Origin: Syntrophaceae bacterium UBA6087
GTDB lineage: Bacteria; Desulfobacterota; Desulfomonilia; UBA1062
Length of the DNA stretch: 64,000 bases
Direction of reading: 5' to 3'
Assembly: GCA_002448235.1 (NCBI GenBank)
Contig: DIXF01000008.1
Location: 1-64,000 of the forward strand
Shown here: positions 26,134 through 38,568 of the stretch, one piece after another
Position numbering within the stretch: the first letter of the stretch is position 1
Layout: each line of letters begins with the position of its first letter
Program-made: the position numbers and the translations under genes
Notes under the pieces: generated by a model
The model's database searches: none
What the model saw: the letters and a program-made list of their open reading frames with translations, nothing else
What the model was told of the DNA's origin: nothing

Positions 26134-27123
26134 TCATCTCAGCTTCGCAGCTTTCAGCAAACGATCGGAAATTTTTATGCCGAGCTCCTGCGCGATGTCC
26201 TTGTCCACATAGATGTTCAGCTCTTCCTGCTTGAGTATCGGCAGAGATTCGGGTTTCTTTCCATCCTTGAGAATGGCGACGGCCTGTTTGCCCGAAAGCT
26301 TTCCTATGTAGGTGAAGTCGGGCCCGGCATAGAGCAGAGCGCCCTTTTCATCGTAATTGACAAAGGCGAAAACGGGCAGCTTCTTCTCTCTGGCAACGGC
26401 AAAGAGCGTCTTCCCGTGCTCCTGGTTGCGGATCCCGTAGTATGCATCGAGCGGGATGGCAAAGGAATCCACACCTGCTTTGGCCAGCTCCAGAGCGGCA
26501 GGCCTGATCGGCTGCGATTTCTCGATCTGTTTCGCCACGACCGTGATGCCTAAAGACGATGCCTTGCGCGACATTTCCTGTGCAAAAGCGATGGCGTTGT
26601 CATCGTCGCTGTGGATGAGCCCGATTTTTTTCGTATCGGGTTTCGCCATCTGGGCAAGGACGAGGAAGTTGAGCGGGTCCTGATACAAGGTAGCCCCCGT
26701 GAACCCTTTTGCCGGCTGTGTCACCGACGGGCATCCGATTATGGGCGGGTTGGCCACGCAGGAGAATACGAGCGGTATTCCCGCGCCTATGACCTTGTCC
26801 ATGGAATACTTCGTGGCAGGGGTGCTTATGGTCATCACGAGATCGGGCTTTGCTTTGACGATATCCGAGGCGGCAGACTTGATCTTCATCAGAATGACAA
26901 TCTTTTTCCAGATACCGGCATCAGCGCTCGCATCGATAATGTGCCGTTTGACCGTCAGATTCTTTCCTTCTACGATGCCGTTTTTCGCAAGCTCTTCCAG
27001 AAACCCGTTGTAGGTGTCGTCAAAAGCCTGGACCTTGGTAACTTGCAGCACTTCGATGTGATACGCAAAGCACGGGACAGTGAGAAACATAAGTGCTGCA
27101 AAAAGGATTACCAGCTTCTTCAT
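26134..27123 (-). CDS. ABC transporter substrate-binding protein (PF04392 type)
   Basis: 329-residue periplasmic binding protein. A cleavable signal peptide (MKKLVILFAAL, ending near CFA) is followed by the family opening YHIEVLQV and the blocks TISTPATKYS and HSDDDNAIAFA typical of the PF04392/TrpX-like family. Ligand unknown, possibly an aromatic or amino-acid-like compound. Start at 27123 has GAAGGAGA at ideal spacing. It is paralogous to the next gene upstream (27424). No permease or ATPase gene accompanies it, which is odd for an ABC system. Confidence 0.88.
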   Translation of the reverse strand: MKKLVILFAALMFLTVPCFAYHIEVLQVTKVQAFDDTYNGFLEELAKNGIVEGKNLTVKRHIIDASADAGIWKKIVILMKIKSAASDIVKAKPDLVMTISTPATKYSMDKVIGAGIPLVFSCVANPPIIGCPSVTQPAKGFTGATLYQDPLNFLVLAQMAKPDTKKIGLIHSDDDNAIAFAQEMSRKASSLGITVVAKQIEKSQPIRPAALELAKAGVDSFAIPLDAYYGIRNQEHGKTLFAVAREKKLPVFAFVNYDEKGALLYAGPDFTYIGKLSGKQAVAILKDGKKPESLPILKQEELNIYVDKDIAQELGIKISDRLLKAAKLR

Positions 27124-27423
27124 GATATCGTCTCCTTCATATTTGTGTTGTGTCATGATCAAAACAAGTAAAAGTCAATATCGGGTATGCGTAAATATAT
27201 CTTTAAAATGCAAACATGCCCCTTACGCAGGATACTCGCCCCGTTCTTTACGACGATGCAGAAGACAAGGTGCCGGCTTGGGCCTTACCATTGTATATGT
27301 GATATCCAGGCTCTCACGGGCCATGCATGCGGTGCTCTCTCCAACGGAATAGACGGCGGCGTGAATGGATTCCCCCGCTCCCGCGGGGAAGGCATTCCAA
27401 TCGGGCATCACCCGGCTATAAAA
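27124..27423. other. Intergenic region between the two binding-protein genes
   Basis: 300 bp without a supported gene. A GC hairpin (CCCCGC at 27373-27378 with GCGGGG at 27383-27388) lies about 35 bp beyond the stop of the upstream paralogue and may terminate it. The rest, near 27124-27200, is AT-rich and would hold the downstream gene's promoter; no convincing hexamer pair was found. Confidence 0.4.
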
Positions 27424-28440
27424 CTATTCCACCGGCTTTGCGAGCTGCAGGATCTCTATAGGCAGCTTTATGCCCAGGGCCTGCATGCGCTTCGTGTCCA
27501 CGAGGATCTTGAGCTCGTCCTGCCTCATGATGGGAAGGCTTTCCGGCATGGCTCCCTCTTTGAGTATTCTGACGGCCTGTTTGCCCGCATACGATCCGAT
27601 GTTGACGAAATCGGCGCCGATGTACAGGATTGCCCCGGGCACCTTGAGCAGGGTGAAGCTTACCGCCGGGATCTTGTGCTTGATCGAAAAGTCGCCGAGC
27701 TGGTGGCATGGCTCGTAATCCCTCATCCCGTAGTACGAGTCGAGGGGAACGATAAAGAGCTGCGCTCCCTGGGCTTGCAGTGCATTCAGCGCAGGGGTTA
27801 TGGAATCCTTTTTGTTGATTTCCTTCGATACGCTTGTCATGCCCAGCGCAGGCGCCGTCTTCTTAACGTCTTCAACCGCTGCAACAGCGTTTTCATCGTC
27901 AGTGTGGACAATGCCGACTGTTTTCACGGCCGGAAACGCGAGCTTCGTGATCTGGAGGATGCCTTTCACGTCCATCCACAAAGTCGAGCCGGTGAATCCC
28001 TTGCCGGCCTCGCTCAGCGACGAGCACCCGGCGGCCTTGGGATAGGCGACGGCGGTGAATACGAGCGGAATGCCTGCAGATACGATCTTGTCCTTTGCAT
28101 ATTTCGTCGCCGGTGTGCCGATGGTGAGCACAAGGTCGGGTTTGGCGGCAACGATCTCGGAAGCCTGGCTCTTGATGCTCATGAGCACGCCCACTTTTTT
28201 CCACAGACCGCCCTTTTCCACGTCGAAGTCTATGACCCTTTTGTTGACCTTCAGGTTCTTGCCTTCAACAAGGCCGTTGCGGGCGAGCTCGCCCATGAAC
28301 CCCTTGAAGGCCCTGTCAAAGGGATCGATGCTCGTTACCTGGAGCACCTCGACACGGTAAGTCTTCTCCTCTGCATGGCCCTGCTGAACGAAACACCCGA
28401 TAAAAGCAAAAAAGACTGCAACTACCACGAACTTCTTCAT
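27424..28440 (-). CDS. ABC transporter substrate-binding protein (PF04392 type), paralogue
   Basis: 338-residue periplasmic binding protein closely related in layout to the gene at 26134: signal peptide (MKKFVVVAVFF, cut after GHA), YRVEVLQV opening, TIGTPATKYA and HTDDENAVAAVE. Start at 28440 has GGGGAGGAG. The tandem pair probably arose by duplication; divergence suggests two ligands. No cognate membrane or ATPase components are adjacent. An inverted repeat lies about 55 bp upstream. Confidence 0.88.
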   Translation of the reverse strand: MKKFVVVAVFFAFIGCFVQQGHAEEKTYRVEVLQVTSIDPFDRAFKGFMGELARNGLVEGKNLKVNKRVIDFDVEKGGLWKKVGVLMSIKSQASEIVAAKPDLVLTIGTPATKYAKDKIVSAGIPLVFTAVAYPKAAGCSSLSEAGKGFTGSTLWMDVKGILQITKLAFPAVKTVGIVHTDDENAVAAVEDVKKTAPALGMTSVSKEINKKDSITPALNALQAQGAQLFIVPLDSYYGMRDYEPCHQLGDFSIKHKIPAVSFTLLKVPGAILYIGADFVNIGSYAGKQAVRILKEGAMPESLPIMRQDELKILVDTKRMQALGIKLPIEILQLAKPVE

Positions 28441-28494
28441 GTTTTCTCCTCCCCGTGATTTAATTGCCAATAAATACAAGCTGTTTACAATAAA

Positions 28495-28519
28495 TTTACA
28501 TAACGTATGAATATGTAAA
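28495..28519. repeat. 8-bp inverted repeat upstream of binding-protein gene
   Basis: TTTACATA (28495-28502) and TATGTAAA (28512-28519) are perfect complements with a 9-nt spacer; a further half-site GTTTACA lies at 28482-28488. It is upstream of the minus-strand binding protein (28440) and just past the uvrA stop, so it is a candidate operator. Confidence 0.45.
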
Positions 28520-28536
28520 CCCCCTGACCTCTCTTG

Positions 28537-31314
<2,778 letters not shown>

Positions 31315-31489
31315 TGCTGCTCCGTGATGCGTATCGCTATCAAGTATTTACCCTGGGATTACAGTGCACCGCCGTTTCAAGGCTCTGATGGTTTTTGCGG
31401 GTTCGGGAAAAGCTTCCGCAGAAGGTACTAAAACGCAAATAATCGAATATGGCAAGCGCTTCTTGCTCAACGATTACAATCACCGGCAA

Positions 31490-32344
31490 CTAAATGTATA
31501 TCCCGATAAAGTACTCCGACATCATCTTCTGCAGCCAGTGGCTGAATGCTTCCTGCTGGTATTTCTTTTCGAGGATGTCGGCTATTTCGTCCCTGACCTC
31601 GTCAAGGCTTTTCTGTCCCGAGAATCCTTTTTCCACGAACTGGTAGAGGGCCTGCCTGTCTGCCCCGACGGTTATGGGGCCTATGATGTCCCCCGGCCCG
31701 GCATTCGATACGCCGTTCCTTATCTCTTCGGAAAGGTCGTCTATGGGGATCCACCCGATATCCGAGGTCCCGGATGAGAGTACATCGGAATACTTCTTTG
31801 CGACCTCTTCGAAGTCGCCGCCTGACTCAAGCTCTTTGAGCGCGCTCTCGACCTTGGATCCGTCTCCCGTGACGAGGATCTGCCTGAGGTGGACCGCGTT
31901 TTCCCCCTGATATTCTTCCCGGCTCAGATAATAGTTTCTGATCATGTTTCCGGTGACTACCACCTTTGACTTGACCATGATGTCCATCAGTGCGCTCTTC
32001 ATGATGTAGCTTTTTGCGGTTTCCAGACTGACTTTCTGGCTTTCTGCAAAGGCCTGGGCCTCATTATCCCCGACCGGGGGCAGCCCCATGGACTTGTAGA
32101 TCTTCGCTATGACGATATCTTCCACCATGAGCTCCAGCACCTGCTTTTCGGCGGTCCTGCTCGCCATCGGGGCACCGAGTTCGGCCATCTTTTTATGCAG
32201 ATCCGAATTCATGATGATGGCATTATCTACCACGGCCACGATGCCGTCGATCTTTTCTGCACGGGCATTGCCCCAGGCGATCACCAGGAAAGCCATGCCG
32301 AGCATGATGACTGCCCCTGACCGATATCTCATAGATTTTATCAA
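31490..32344 (-). CDS. SurA-like periplasmic peptidyl-prolyl isomerase/chaperone
   Basis: 284-residue exported protein. After a signal peptide (cut near ARA) a SurA_N-type chaperone region starts with IDGIVAVVDNAIIMNSDL. A parvulin rotamase domain (about 150-245) follows with VHLRQILV, SSGTSDIGWI and PGDIIGPI. Such proteins escort outer-membrane proteins. A TTG at 32344 and an ATG at 32332 are both possible starts; GAGGTGAG sits at better spacing for the TTG. It is shorter than E. coli SurA, with one parvulin domain. Downstream of mfd by 130 bp. Confidence 0.85.
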   Translation of the reverse strand: MIKSMRYRSGAVIMLGMAFLVIAWGNARAEKIDGIVAVVDNAIIMNSDLHKKMAELGAPMASRTAEKQVLELMVEDIVIAKIYKSMGLPPVGDNEAQAFAESQKVSLETAKSYIMKSALMDIMVKSKVVVTGNMIRNYYLSREEYQGENAVHLRQILVTGDGSKVESALKELESGGDFEEVAKKYSDVLSSGTSDIGWIPIDDLSEEIRNGVSNAGPGDIIGPITVGADRQALYQFVEKGFSGQKSLDEVRDEIADILEKKYQQEAFSHWLQKMMSEYFIGIYI

Positions 32345-32474
32345 ATCTCACCTCGCGTGTAGTATGACCGTGACAATGTATTTATAAGGACGGACATGCC
32401 CGATGTCACCCCATGGGGCACCCGTAAATACCGGCCCCGTGTCCGGGCGCCCCGGGTTCGACCGGCTCCCAGAG

Positions 32475-35400
32475 CTACGCGATTCGGTAGAGTATGTCGC
32501 GTATCTCATCGGATACATTCTCTTCTCCGATGGGTATTTCGGCAATCCCCTGCGGATAGAGCCGTCCGTTTTTCTCTGTTACCAGTTCTATCAAATCCTT
32601 CAGGTTTATTATGCTATCACGACCCAGGTATAACCTCAACCGGTTATCGTGGCGGTCGAGCTTTTTCAACCGGAGCTTTTTCATCCTGTCGCGGATCTCG
32701 GCAATGACTATCAGGTCCCTGACCGGCTGCGGCGGTTCTCCGTAGAGGTCGGTGATCTCTTCACGGATCTCGGGCAGCTCGGCCGCATCTGCGGAGAACA
32801 GACGTTTATACAGGCCCAGCCGCAAGTGCTGGTCGGGGCAGTATTCCTCCGGGATGTATGCATTGAGCTGGATCTGGATTTCGGGATCGACCTCGGTCAC
32901 CACCTCTTTGCCCTGCAGCATATCCACTGCTTCTTTCAGCATCTGCTGGAAATATTCGTAGCCGATGGCCGTGACGTGTCCCCACTGCGCCCTGCCCAGG
33001 ATGTCGCCTACGCCGCGGATCTCCATATCGCGCAGGGCCATCTGGAAACCGGCGCCGAGCGACTCGTACTCTTTGATGGCGGCAAGCCTCTTCCTGGCGT
33101 CCTTGGTGATCTGGCCCACTTCGGGGACGAACAGGAGCGCGAACCCCTTGATCTTCGATCTCCCTACCCTGCCGCGAAGCTGATAAAGGTCGGCCAGGCC
33201 GAATTTGTCCGCCCGGTTGATGATGATCGTGTTTGCAGACGGGATGTCGATGCCCGAGGAGATGATCGCCGAGGTCACGAGCACGTTCACGGTCCGGTCG
33301 AGGAAGTCGGACATGACCCGCTCGAGCTGCGTGCGCGACATCTGGCCGTGAGCCACACCCACCCGCGCATGCTCTGTGAGCTCCTCGATCCTGCGTGCCA
33401 TGTTCTCGATGGTGGCGACCTGGTTATGGACAAAGAAGACCTGTCCGCCCCTGAGCAGCTCGCGGGTGATGACCTGCTGGATGGTCTCCTCGTCGTACCT
33501 GCTCACGACGGTTTCGATGGATTTCCGGTCGATGGGCGGGGTCTCGATCACGGACAGATCGCGGATGCCCGAGATCGCCATGTTCAGGGTCCGCGGTATG
33601 GGTGTGGCGGTGAGCGTCAGAATATCTACTTCTGCCCGTTTTGACTTGATCCTTTCCTTGTCCTTGACCCCGAAGCGGTGCTCCTCGTCCACGATGAGGA
33701 GACCCAGGTCGCGGAACTTCACCTTCTCGGTGAGCAGGGCGTGCGTGCCGATGACGACATCCACCTTTCCCTTCTCCAGGTCCGCTATGACCTCTTTGTT
33801 GTGCCCCGGGGCGGAAAAGCCCGATATTCCCTCGACCCGGAACGGCCACCGGGAGAACCTGTCCTTGAAGGTATTCAGGTGTTGCCTGGCGAGCAGCGTC
33901 GTGGGCACGAGCATCGCTACCTGCTTGCCCGACATCACCGCCGCATACGCAGCCCTTAAGGCCACCTCCGTCTTTCCGTAGCCCACATCGCCGCAGACGA
34001 GCCTGTCCATGGGCCTGCGCGAAGCCATATCGCCGTACACCTCTTCGACCGCTTTGAGCTGATCTTCGGTCTCTTCGTAGGGGAACGTGTCCTCGAACTC
34101 CTCCACGGCGGCGGCCGAAGTATCGTAGGAGAAGCCGACGCTGCTCTCCCGCTTGGCATAAATGGCAAGCAGGTCGTTGGCGAGCTTAGCGACGGACTCC
34201 CGCGCCTTTTCCGTAGCCTTTGTCCAACGTGTGCCACCCAGCTTGTCGATGATGAAGACATCGGTGTCGCCGATGTAGCGCTGGAGGAGCGAGAGCCGGT
34301 ATACCGGCACATAGAGCTTGTCGCCCCCCAGGTATTCCAGCTGGACGAAGTCGCTCTTGAACCCTTCCAGTTCCAGGCGTACGACACCCTGGAAGATGCC
34401 GATGCCGTTCTCCTGGTGCACCACCGCATCTCCCACATTGAGCTGGGTGAACGGGTTCAGCAGAGGGGCGCCCGATGCGGAGCGTTTCTTCCGCTTTCTG
34501 ACCCCCAGCATTTCGTCCGCCGATATCGCGGCGATCCCGAGGGTGGGCAGGACAAACCCGGCAGGGATGTAGCCGTCGGCAACGAAAAGCTTTGCCCTCC
34601 ACCCCTCGCGGGAAAGCATCCGCGGGCCTTCCGATTTGTCCGGCGCGAGGCCGCGGCTGTTCAGGGCAAAGGTGACGCGCTCGGAAAGCATCTGGTTGCC
34701 GGTAAAGACGAATACATCCATGCCTTCGGCCTGGAGGTCCTTTACCGTGTCGATCAGGTTATCGCTCGCCTTCGCCGTTGGCGGAACCGCGGGGATGGTC
34801 CGGAATTCCGGGCATTGGCCCTGATCGGCAAAGGACGTGGAGATCTGCCGGCCGATCCTTTCGATGCCTTTGCGTATCGTTTCCCTGCCGACCAGCAGCG
34901 TTTCGGGAGGGAGATACCTGCCCTTCCCTTCCTTCAGGTGCTCGTAGGCGTGCGTGAACCGCTCGAAGGTGTTCTCCCACCAGATATCGGTGATGGAGCC
35001 GTCCGGGCATGCAGCGATGCTCCCCGCGGGCAGGTAGTCGAAGAGCGTTGCAGGCTGCTCGTAGAACAGTGTGAAATACGCCTCGATGCCCGGCGGGTAG
35101 ATCCCCTGCTCGATATCGCCTATGAGCGTGGCCATGGACTGGTCCTTCATCCTCCGCAGCCAGGGCCTCGCGTTCTTCACATGGTTCATATCCAGCAGCA
35201 CTTCGCTTGCGGGCAGGATGGTGACGGCCTGAACCTCTTTGCCGGACCGCTGGGTATTCAGGTTGAACGCCTTGATCGAGGTGATGGTGTCTCCCCACAG
35301 GTCTATCCGGACAGGATCTTCCATGCCGGGAGAATAGATGTCCATGACCGAGCCCCGGATACTGAACTGCCCGATATCGTCGATCAGGGCCTCGCGAGTG

Positions 35401-35879
35401 TAGCCCATCTGTACGAGCCTGCGGGTGAGGTCGTCCCGGTCGATGTCGACCTCGGCCTTCAGCCCGATGTGCGAGGCTTCGAGCTCTTCCTTGGGCATGA
35501 CCGGCCATACGGCCGCTTCAATGGGTGCTATGACGACACAGGGGTGTTTCAGGAGAAGGCGTGAAAGAACGCTTATGCGTTTGGCCACGATCTCTTTCGA
35601 TGGGCTGTCGTCCTGGTACGGCCGGACATCCAGAGGCGGGTAGACGTTTATCCACGAAGCATCGAGGAAGGCGCTCAGGTTGTCCTGCGCCTGGTACATC
35701 TCGTCGGTGCTCTCCACAAGCCAGAGCACCGGCCTGGCTGCATCTTTTACCGCCGACGCAACGACGAGCGCCTGCAGGGCCGGGGGCAGCGGCCCGATGC
35801 ATCGCGCCTGTGCAAGGCTTTTCTGGATGCTCGATGCCGAGTGTGTTTTCGCGGGTGAATCAAACATGGTGTTGTTCAT
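32475..35879 (-). CDS. mfd: Transcription-repair coupling factor
   Basis: 1134-residue Mfd translocase, which removes stalled RNA polymerase and recruits UvrA. The UvrB-homology N-terminus, the CarD-like RNAP-interaction domain (GDAVVHQENGIGIF), helicase motifs (GDVGYGKTE, DEEHRFGV, TATPIPRTL) and the C-terminal TRCF domain are all present. The ATG at 35879 lies behind GGAAGAG; the upstream TTG overlaps that site. Its leader and first codons resemble those of tilS (see repeat at 35843). Confidence 0.97.
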   Translation of the reverse strand: MNNTMFDSPAKTHSASSIQKSLAQARCIGPLPPALQALVVASAVKDAARPVLWLVESTDEMYQAQDNLSAFLDASWINVYPPLDVRPYQDDSPSKEIVAKRISVLSRLLLKHPCVVIAPIEAAVWPVMPKEELEASHIGLKAEVDIDRDDLTRRLVQMGYTREALIDDIGQFSIRGSVMDIYSPGMEDPVRIDLWGDTITSIKAFNLNTQRSGKEVQAVTILPASEVLLDMNHVKNARPWLRRMKDQSMATLIGDIEQGIYPPGIEAYFTLFYEQPATLFDYLPAGSIAACPDGSITDIWWENTFERFTHAYEHLKEGKGRYLPPETLLVGRETIRKGIERIGRQISTSFADQGQCPEFRTIPAVPPTAKASDNLIDTVKDLQAEGMDVFVFTGNQMLSERVTFALNSRGLAPDKSEGPRMLSREGWRAKLFVADGYIPAGFVLPTLGIAAISADEMLGVRKRKKRSASGAPLLNPFTQLNVGDAVVHQENGIGIFQGVVRLELEGFKSDFVQLEYLGGDKLYVPVYRLSLLQRYIGDTDVFIIDKLGGTRWTKATEKARESVAKLANDLLAIYAKRESSVGFSYDTSAAAVEEFEDTFPYEETEDQLKAVEEVYGDMASRRPMDRLVCGDVGYGKTEVALRAAYAAVMSGKQVAMLVPTTLLARQHLNTFKDRFSRWPFRVEGISGFSAPGHNKEVIADLEKGKVDVVIGTHALLTEKVKFRDLGLLIVDEEHRFGVKDKERIKSKRAEVDILTLTATPIPRTLNMAISGIRDLSVIETPPIDRKSIETVVSRYDEETIQQVITRELLRGGQVFFVHNQVATIENMARRIEELTEHARVGVAHGQMSRTQLERVMSDFLDRTVNVLVTSAIISSGIDIPSANTIIINRADKFGLADLYQLRGRVGRSKIKGFALLFVPEVGQITKDARKRLAAIKEYESLGAGFQMALRDMEIRGVGDILGRAQWGHVTAIGYEYFQQMLKEAVDMLQGKEVVTEVDPEIQIQLNAYIPEEYCPDQHLRLGLYKRLFSADAAELPEIREEITDLYGEPPQPVRDLIVIAEIRDRMKKLRLKKLDRHDNRLRLYLGRDSIINLKDLIELVTEKNGRLYPQGIAEIPIGEENVSDEIRDILYRIA

Positions 35880-35915
35880 TAGTATCTCTTCCAAGAGCGG
35901 TCAAGGGCTACATAC
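35843..35915 (-). repeat. 73-bp leader repeat, mfd copy
   Basis: Leader plus first 12 codons of mfd. It aligns without gaps to 37266-37338 before and within tilS with 54 of 73 identical bases, including an exact 18-bp block spanning the start codon (AAGAGATACTAATGAACA) and an exact 11-bp block CCCTTGACCGC. Direct orientation, about 1.4 kb apart. Confidence 0.8.
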
Positions 35916-36024
35916 AATCAGTACGAACTCATGATCGAGAATAAAGGAGCTGATTGAGAATACCGGGTTTTCAATAACGTCGAACGCAAGAGCGGCTCAT
36001 GAGTTTCCGATGAATGATTTCGTG

Positions 36025-37302
36025 CTATCCCCGGCAGGGAAACACGGTCTGAACGACCAATCCATCCCTGCTGTCCCGCATACCGACAACGGAGACAACC
36101 TCCCCGCCGGATACGAGCACAGGCCAGAAAGGCCGCAGCGATTTCGTAACCTCCTTATCCGCCAGCAATCTCACGACCCTCCTGCCTTGGAACCGGTCCC
36201 CGGGCATGTGCGATCTCAGGTGAAACAGACCCATGCCCTTGTCGAAGTCGATCCGTACCTGCTGATGCAGAGGCTCGATCATATATGTACCGGGCTTCTG
36301 GATCGTAATATCATAAAAAGGCCCTGCCCCGGAAGTGGAGAAGACCACGCAGTCCTCATCCCTGCTGACCAAGACCTTTCTCTTGACCGTATGTGCCGCC
36401 TTCCTTCCTTCGACAACCCCCGCGATGTCTTCCACCTGGAGGCTGTCTATGCCTCTCGGCTCATCGATCATCGTGGACACGATCCTGATCATCAAGCGTT
36501 TCAGTACTGCGGGCGGTGCATTTTCCAGGTCGGCATGCCGGTACGCCCGCACGATTCCCCAGTCGATCACCCGCGAAGAATCTTCCAATGCGGAAACCTG
36601 CCGCTCGATAAACTCTCCTTCTTCCCGTGCGATGCCTGCGAGGCGGGATATTGCTTTGACCGCCGAGGAATTGATCCTCTTCATGAGAGGAACGATCTCG
36701 CGGCGGATGAGGTTGCGGGCCAGGGTCGTGTCAAGGTTTGTCCCGTCTTCGGAATAAGCTATGCCTCTCTTCGCCGCATAGCCCTCGATCTGCTCCCTGG
36801 TGAAGGTCAGCATCGGCCTGATGACGCCGTTTGCACTCCGGTATTCCATGCCGGCCAAGCCCCTGATGCCGCTTCCGCGGATGAGCCGGTAAACGAGCGT
36901 CTCTGCCTGGTCGTCCATGGTATGCCCCGTGGCAGCGGACAGATACCCCTGCTCGTTCATGCACGCGAGGATTTTATCATACCGCAGCAGCCGTGCCTGC
37001 TCTTCCAGGTTCGGTTCATCGGGCGACATGCCCAGCCTGTAGACATGGCAGGGCAGACCGAGCTTTTTGCAGCTCTCGGAAACGAAAAGGGCATCTTTCC
37101 TTGATTCCTCCCCTCTGATTCCGTGATCCGCATGCACTACGCCGAGCCGCAGACACAAAGGGCCGGCGGCGAGCACGAGCAGATCGAGGAGCACCATGGA
37201 ATCTATCCCTCCGGAGCAGCAGGCGAGCACCGAACCGCCCTGCCTGACCATGCACGGGCCCGTGAGCGTCTTTACGAATGAATCGAGCATAACGGTGTTC
37301 AT
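36025..37302 (-). CDS. tilS: tRNA(Ile)-lysidine synthetase
   Basis: 425-residue TilS that converts C34 of tRNA-Ile(CAU) to lysidine, so the codon AUA is read as Ile. The PP-loop is ACCSGGIDSMV, with VVHADHGIRGEES next. The C-terminal TilS domain follows (PGDRFQGRRVVRLLADKEV near residue 370). It is separate from mfd by about 145 bp and shares that gene's leader sequence. Confidence 0.94.
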   Translation of the reverse strand: MNTVMLDSFVKTLTGPCMVRQGGSVLACCSGGIDSMVLLDLLVLAAGPLCLRLGVVHADHGIRGEESRKDALFVSESCKKLGLPCHVYRLGMSPDEPNLEEQARLLRYDKILACMNEQGYLSAATGHTMDDQAETLVYRLIRGSGIRGLAGMEYRSANGVIRPMLTFTREQIEGYAAKRGIAYSEDGTNLDTTLARNLIRREIVPLMKRINSSAVKAISRLAGIAREEGEFIERQVSALEDSSRVIDWGIVRAYRHADLENAPPAVLKRLMIRIVSTMIDEPRGIDSLQVEDIAGVVEGRKAAHTVKRKVLVSRDEDCVVFSTSGAGPFYDITIQKPGTYMIEPLHQQVRIDFDKGMGLFHLRSHMPGDRFQGRRVVRLLADKEVTKSLRPFWPVLVSGGEVVSVVGMRDSRDGLVVQTVFPCRG

Positions 37303-37338
37303 TAGTATCTCTTTATAATGCGGTCAAGGGTTACATGC
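37266..37338 (-). repeat. 73-bp leader repeat, tilS copy
   Basis: Partner of 35843-35915. The coding part gives related N-termini (MNTVMLDSFVKT in TilS, MNNTMFDSPAKT in Mfd). Unequal recombination between the copies would delete tilS. Confidence 0.8.
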
Positions 37339-37471
37339 GGGAGATCAAGGGCCTGTGCCGGAAAAACAATCCGTTGATCTTGAGGTCATGGCTATAGGCA
37401 GTATACAACAGTTCCACATTTCGTGGGCTCAGGGAAATTCTACAGGAAGAGCTTTGGTAAAAAAGAAACAC

Positions 37472-37500
37472 TTGAGACAATAGTATAAAGATATTATTAT
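37472..37500 (+). promoter_or_regulatory. Promoter of the outer-membrane protein gene
   Basis: TTGAGA (37472-37477), a 17 bp spacer and TATTAT (37495-37500), five of six matches each. The predicted leader is about 130 nt before the ATG at 37639, with a strong AGAGGAGG ribosome site. No riboswitch was recognised in the leader. Confidence 0.6.
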
Positions 37501-37638
37501 TCTCTTCAGGCAGTACATGTGCCCAGTGCCCATGTGAAGCATCCGTATGGCAGAGACGATCACCGAAAAACTTGCCCTGATGCCGGCCGGAAAACATGAA
37601 ACAAAATAAGTTCATGCACATAAGAGGAGGATTTCTAG

Positions 37639-38391
37639 ATGAAAAAGGGTATACTCGGAATAACCATGATCGCGGCTCTGGTTGCGATAGGCTGGTCGTC
37701 GGCTCTGGCGCAGGTACAGCCGGTGAAGATGGAGCGGGTGAGCGTTCTGCCCCAGGGCAGGGCTTCTCTGAATGTGGGCCTGGCGTTTGAATCAGACCGC
37801 GAAGTTTTAGGGCTCAAGTATGACAACGTGCGCCTTGCACCGTTCGGGATACGGTACGGCCTGGGCGATTCGGCGGAGGTCGGCGGGTTTATCGCCTTCA
37901 GCGCCAATTCGGATGACGATACGAATGCACCGGACGAATCGGGGCTCGAAGGCCTGACGGTCTTCGGCAAACTCGCAGTGAATGAATCCGTTGCCCTGCA
38001 GGTCGGAGCGACCTTCCTTGGTGACGACGACGTCTTCCCCTATGCCAATGACGACCTCGATCTCTTCGTAAACGTTCCCATGCAGCGAAAGATAGCTTCG
38101 GGAGTGCTCTACGGCCAGTTCGGCTATCGGGTGCAGGGCGGCGACTTCGACAATACCAGCTACTTCAACTTTGGCATCGGGTACGGCCTGCCGATCAACG
38201 ATCAGTTCGACCTCAATATCGAGCTCGTGGGCGAAGATTCGCAGAAATTCACCGACAATACGCTCGATCTGGTCCTGGGCGGCAACATCCGTGTAGGCGG
38301 CAATCTGCGGATCGCCCCCTACGTATCCGTCGGCGTTTACGACGACAGCCCCGATCTTGCGGTAGGAAGCTTCCTGGAAGTGATGTTTTAA
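37639..38391 (+). CDS. Outer-membrane beta-barrel protein, unknown
   Basis: 250-residue exported protein. A signal peptide (about 25 residues, cut at SALA-Q) is followed by alternating amphipathic strands separated by acidic turns rich in Asp and Asn, and it ends in Phe (EVMF), the usual OMP recognition residue. No plug or TonB box. Size fits an 8-12-strand barrel. No named family was recognised. Monocistronic, with its own promoter and a downstream hairpin. Confidence 0.8.
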   Translation: MKKGILGITMIAALVAIGWSSALAQVQPVKMERVSVLPQGRASLNVGLAFESDREVLGLKYDNVRLAPFGIRYGLGDSAEVGGFIAFSANSDDDTNAPDESGLEGLTVFGKLAVNESVALQVGATFLGDDDVFPYANDDLDLFVNVPMQRKIASGVLYGQFGYRVQGGDFDNTSYFNFGIGYGLPINDQFDLNIELVGEDSQKFTDNTLDLVLGGNIRVGGNLRIAPYVSVGVYDDSPDLAVGSFLEVMF

Positions 38392-38404
38392 GTTGTCAAA
38401 ACCG

Positions 38405-38450
38405 GGGCGGGTTCACACCGGCACATGATGGCCTGATGTGAACCCTGCCC
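38405..38450 (+). terminator. Long-stem hairpin after the beta-barrel gene
   Basis: GGGTTCACA (38409-38417) pairs with TGTGAACCC (38437-38445), extended by further G-C pairs, 15 bp after the stop. The T tract is weak (TCTTGT), so termination is likely but not certain. Confidence 0.55.
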
Positions 38451-38568
38451 TCTTGTATGCCGTACGTGCGACCCGCCGCTGCCTTCGAACAGAAACATGC
38501 GTTTAACCGCACCCCGTGCTGCATTCTTTCCAGTTGCCAGGACGTTGAATCCTGGTATATTTGGCGCC

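Noticed and set aside
32450..32480. tRNA T-arm-like GGGTTCGACC near 32454
   Set aside because: No cloverleaf could be built around it: no matching acceptor stem, D-arm or anticodon arm. It is GC-rich intergenic sequence between mfd and the SurA-like gene.
37344..37360. sigma54-like GGCAC...CTTGA before tilS
   Set aside because: The GG and GC elements are not at the required spacing and the second element lacks GC.
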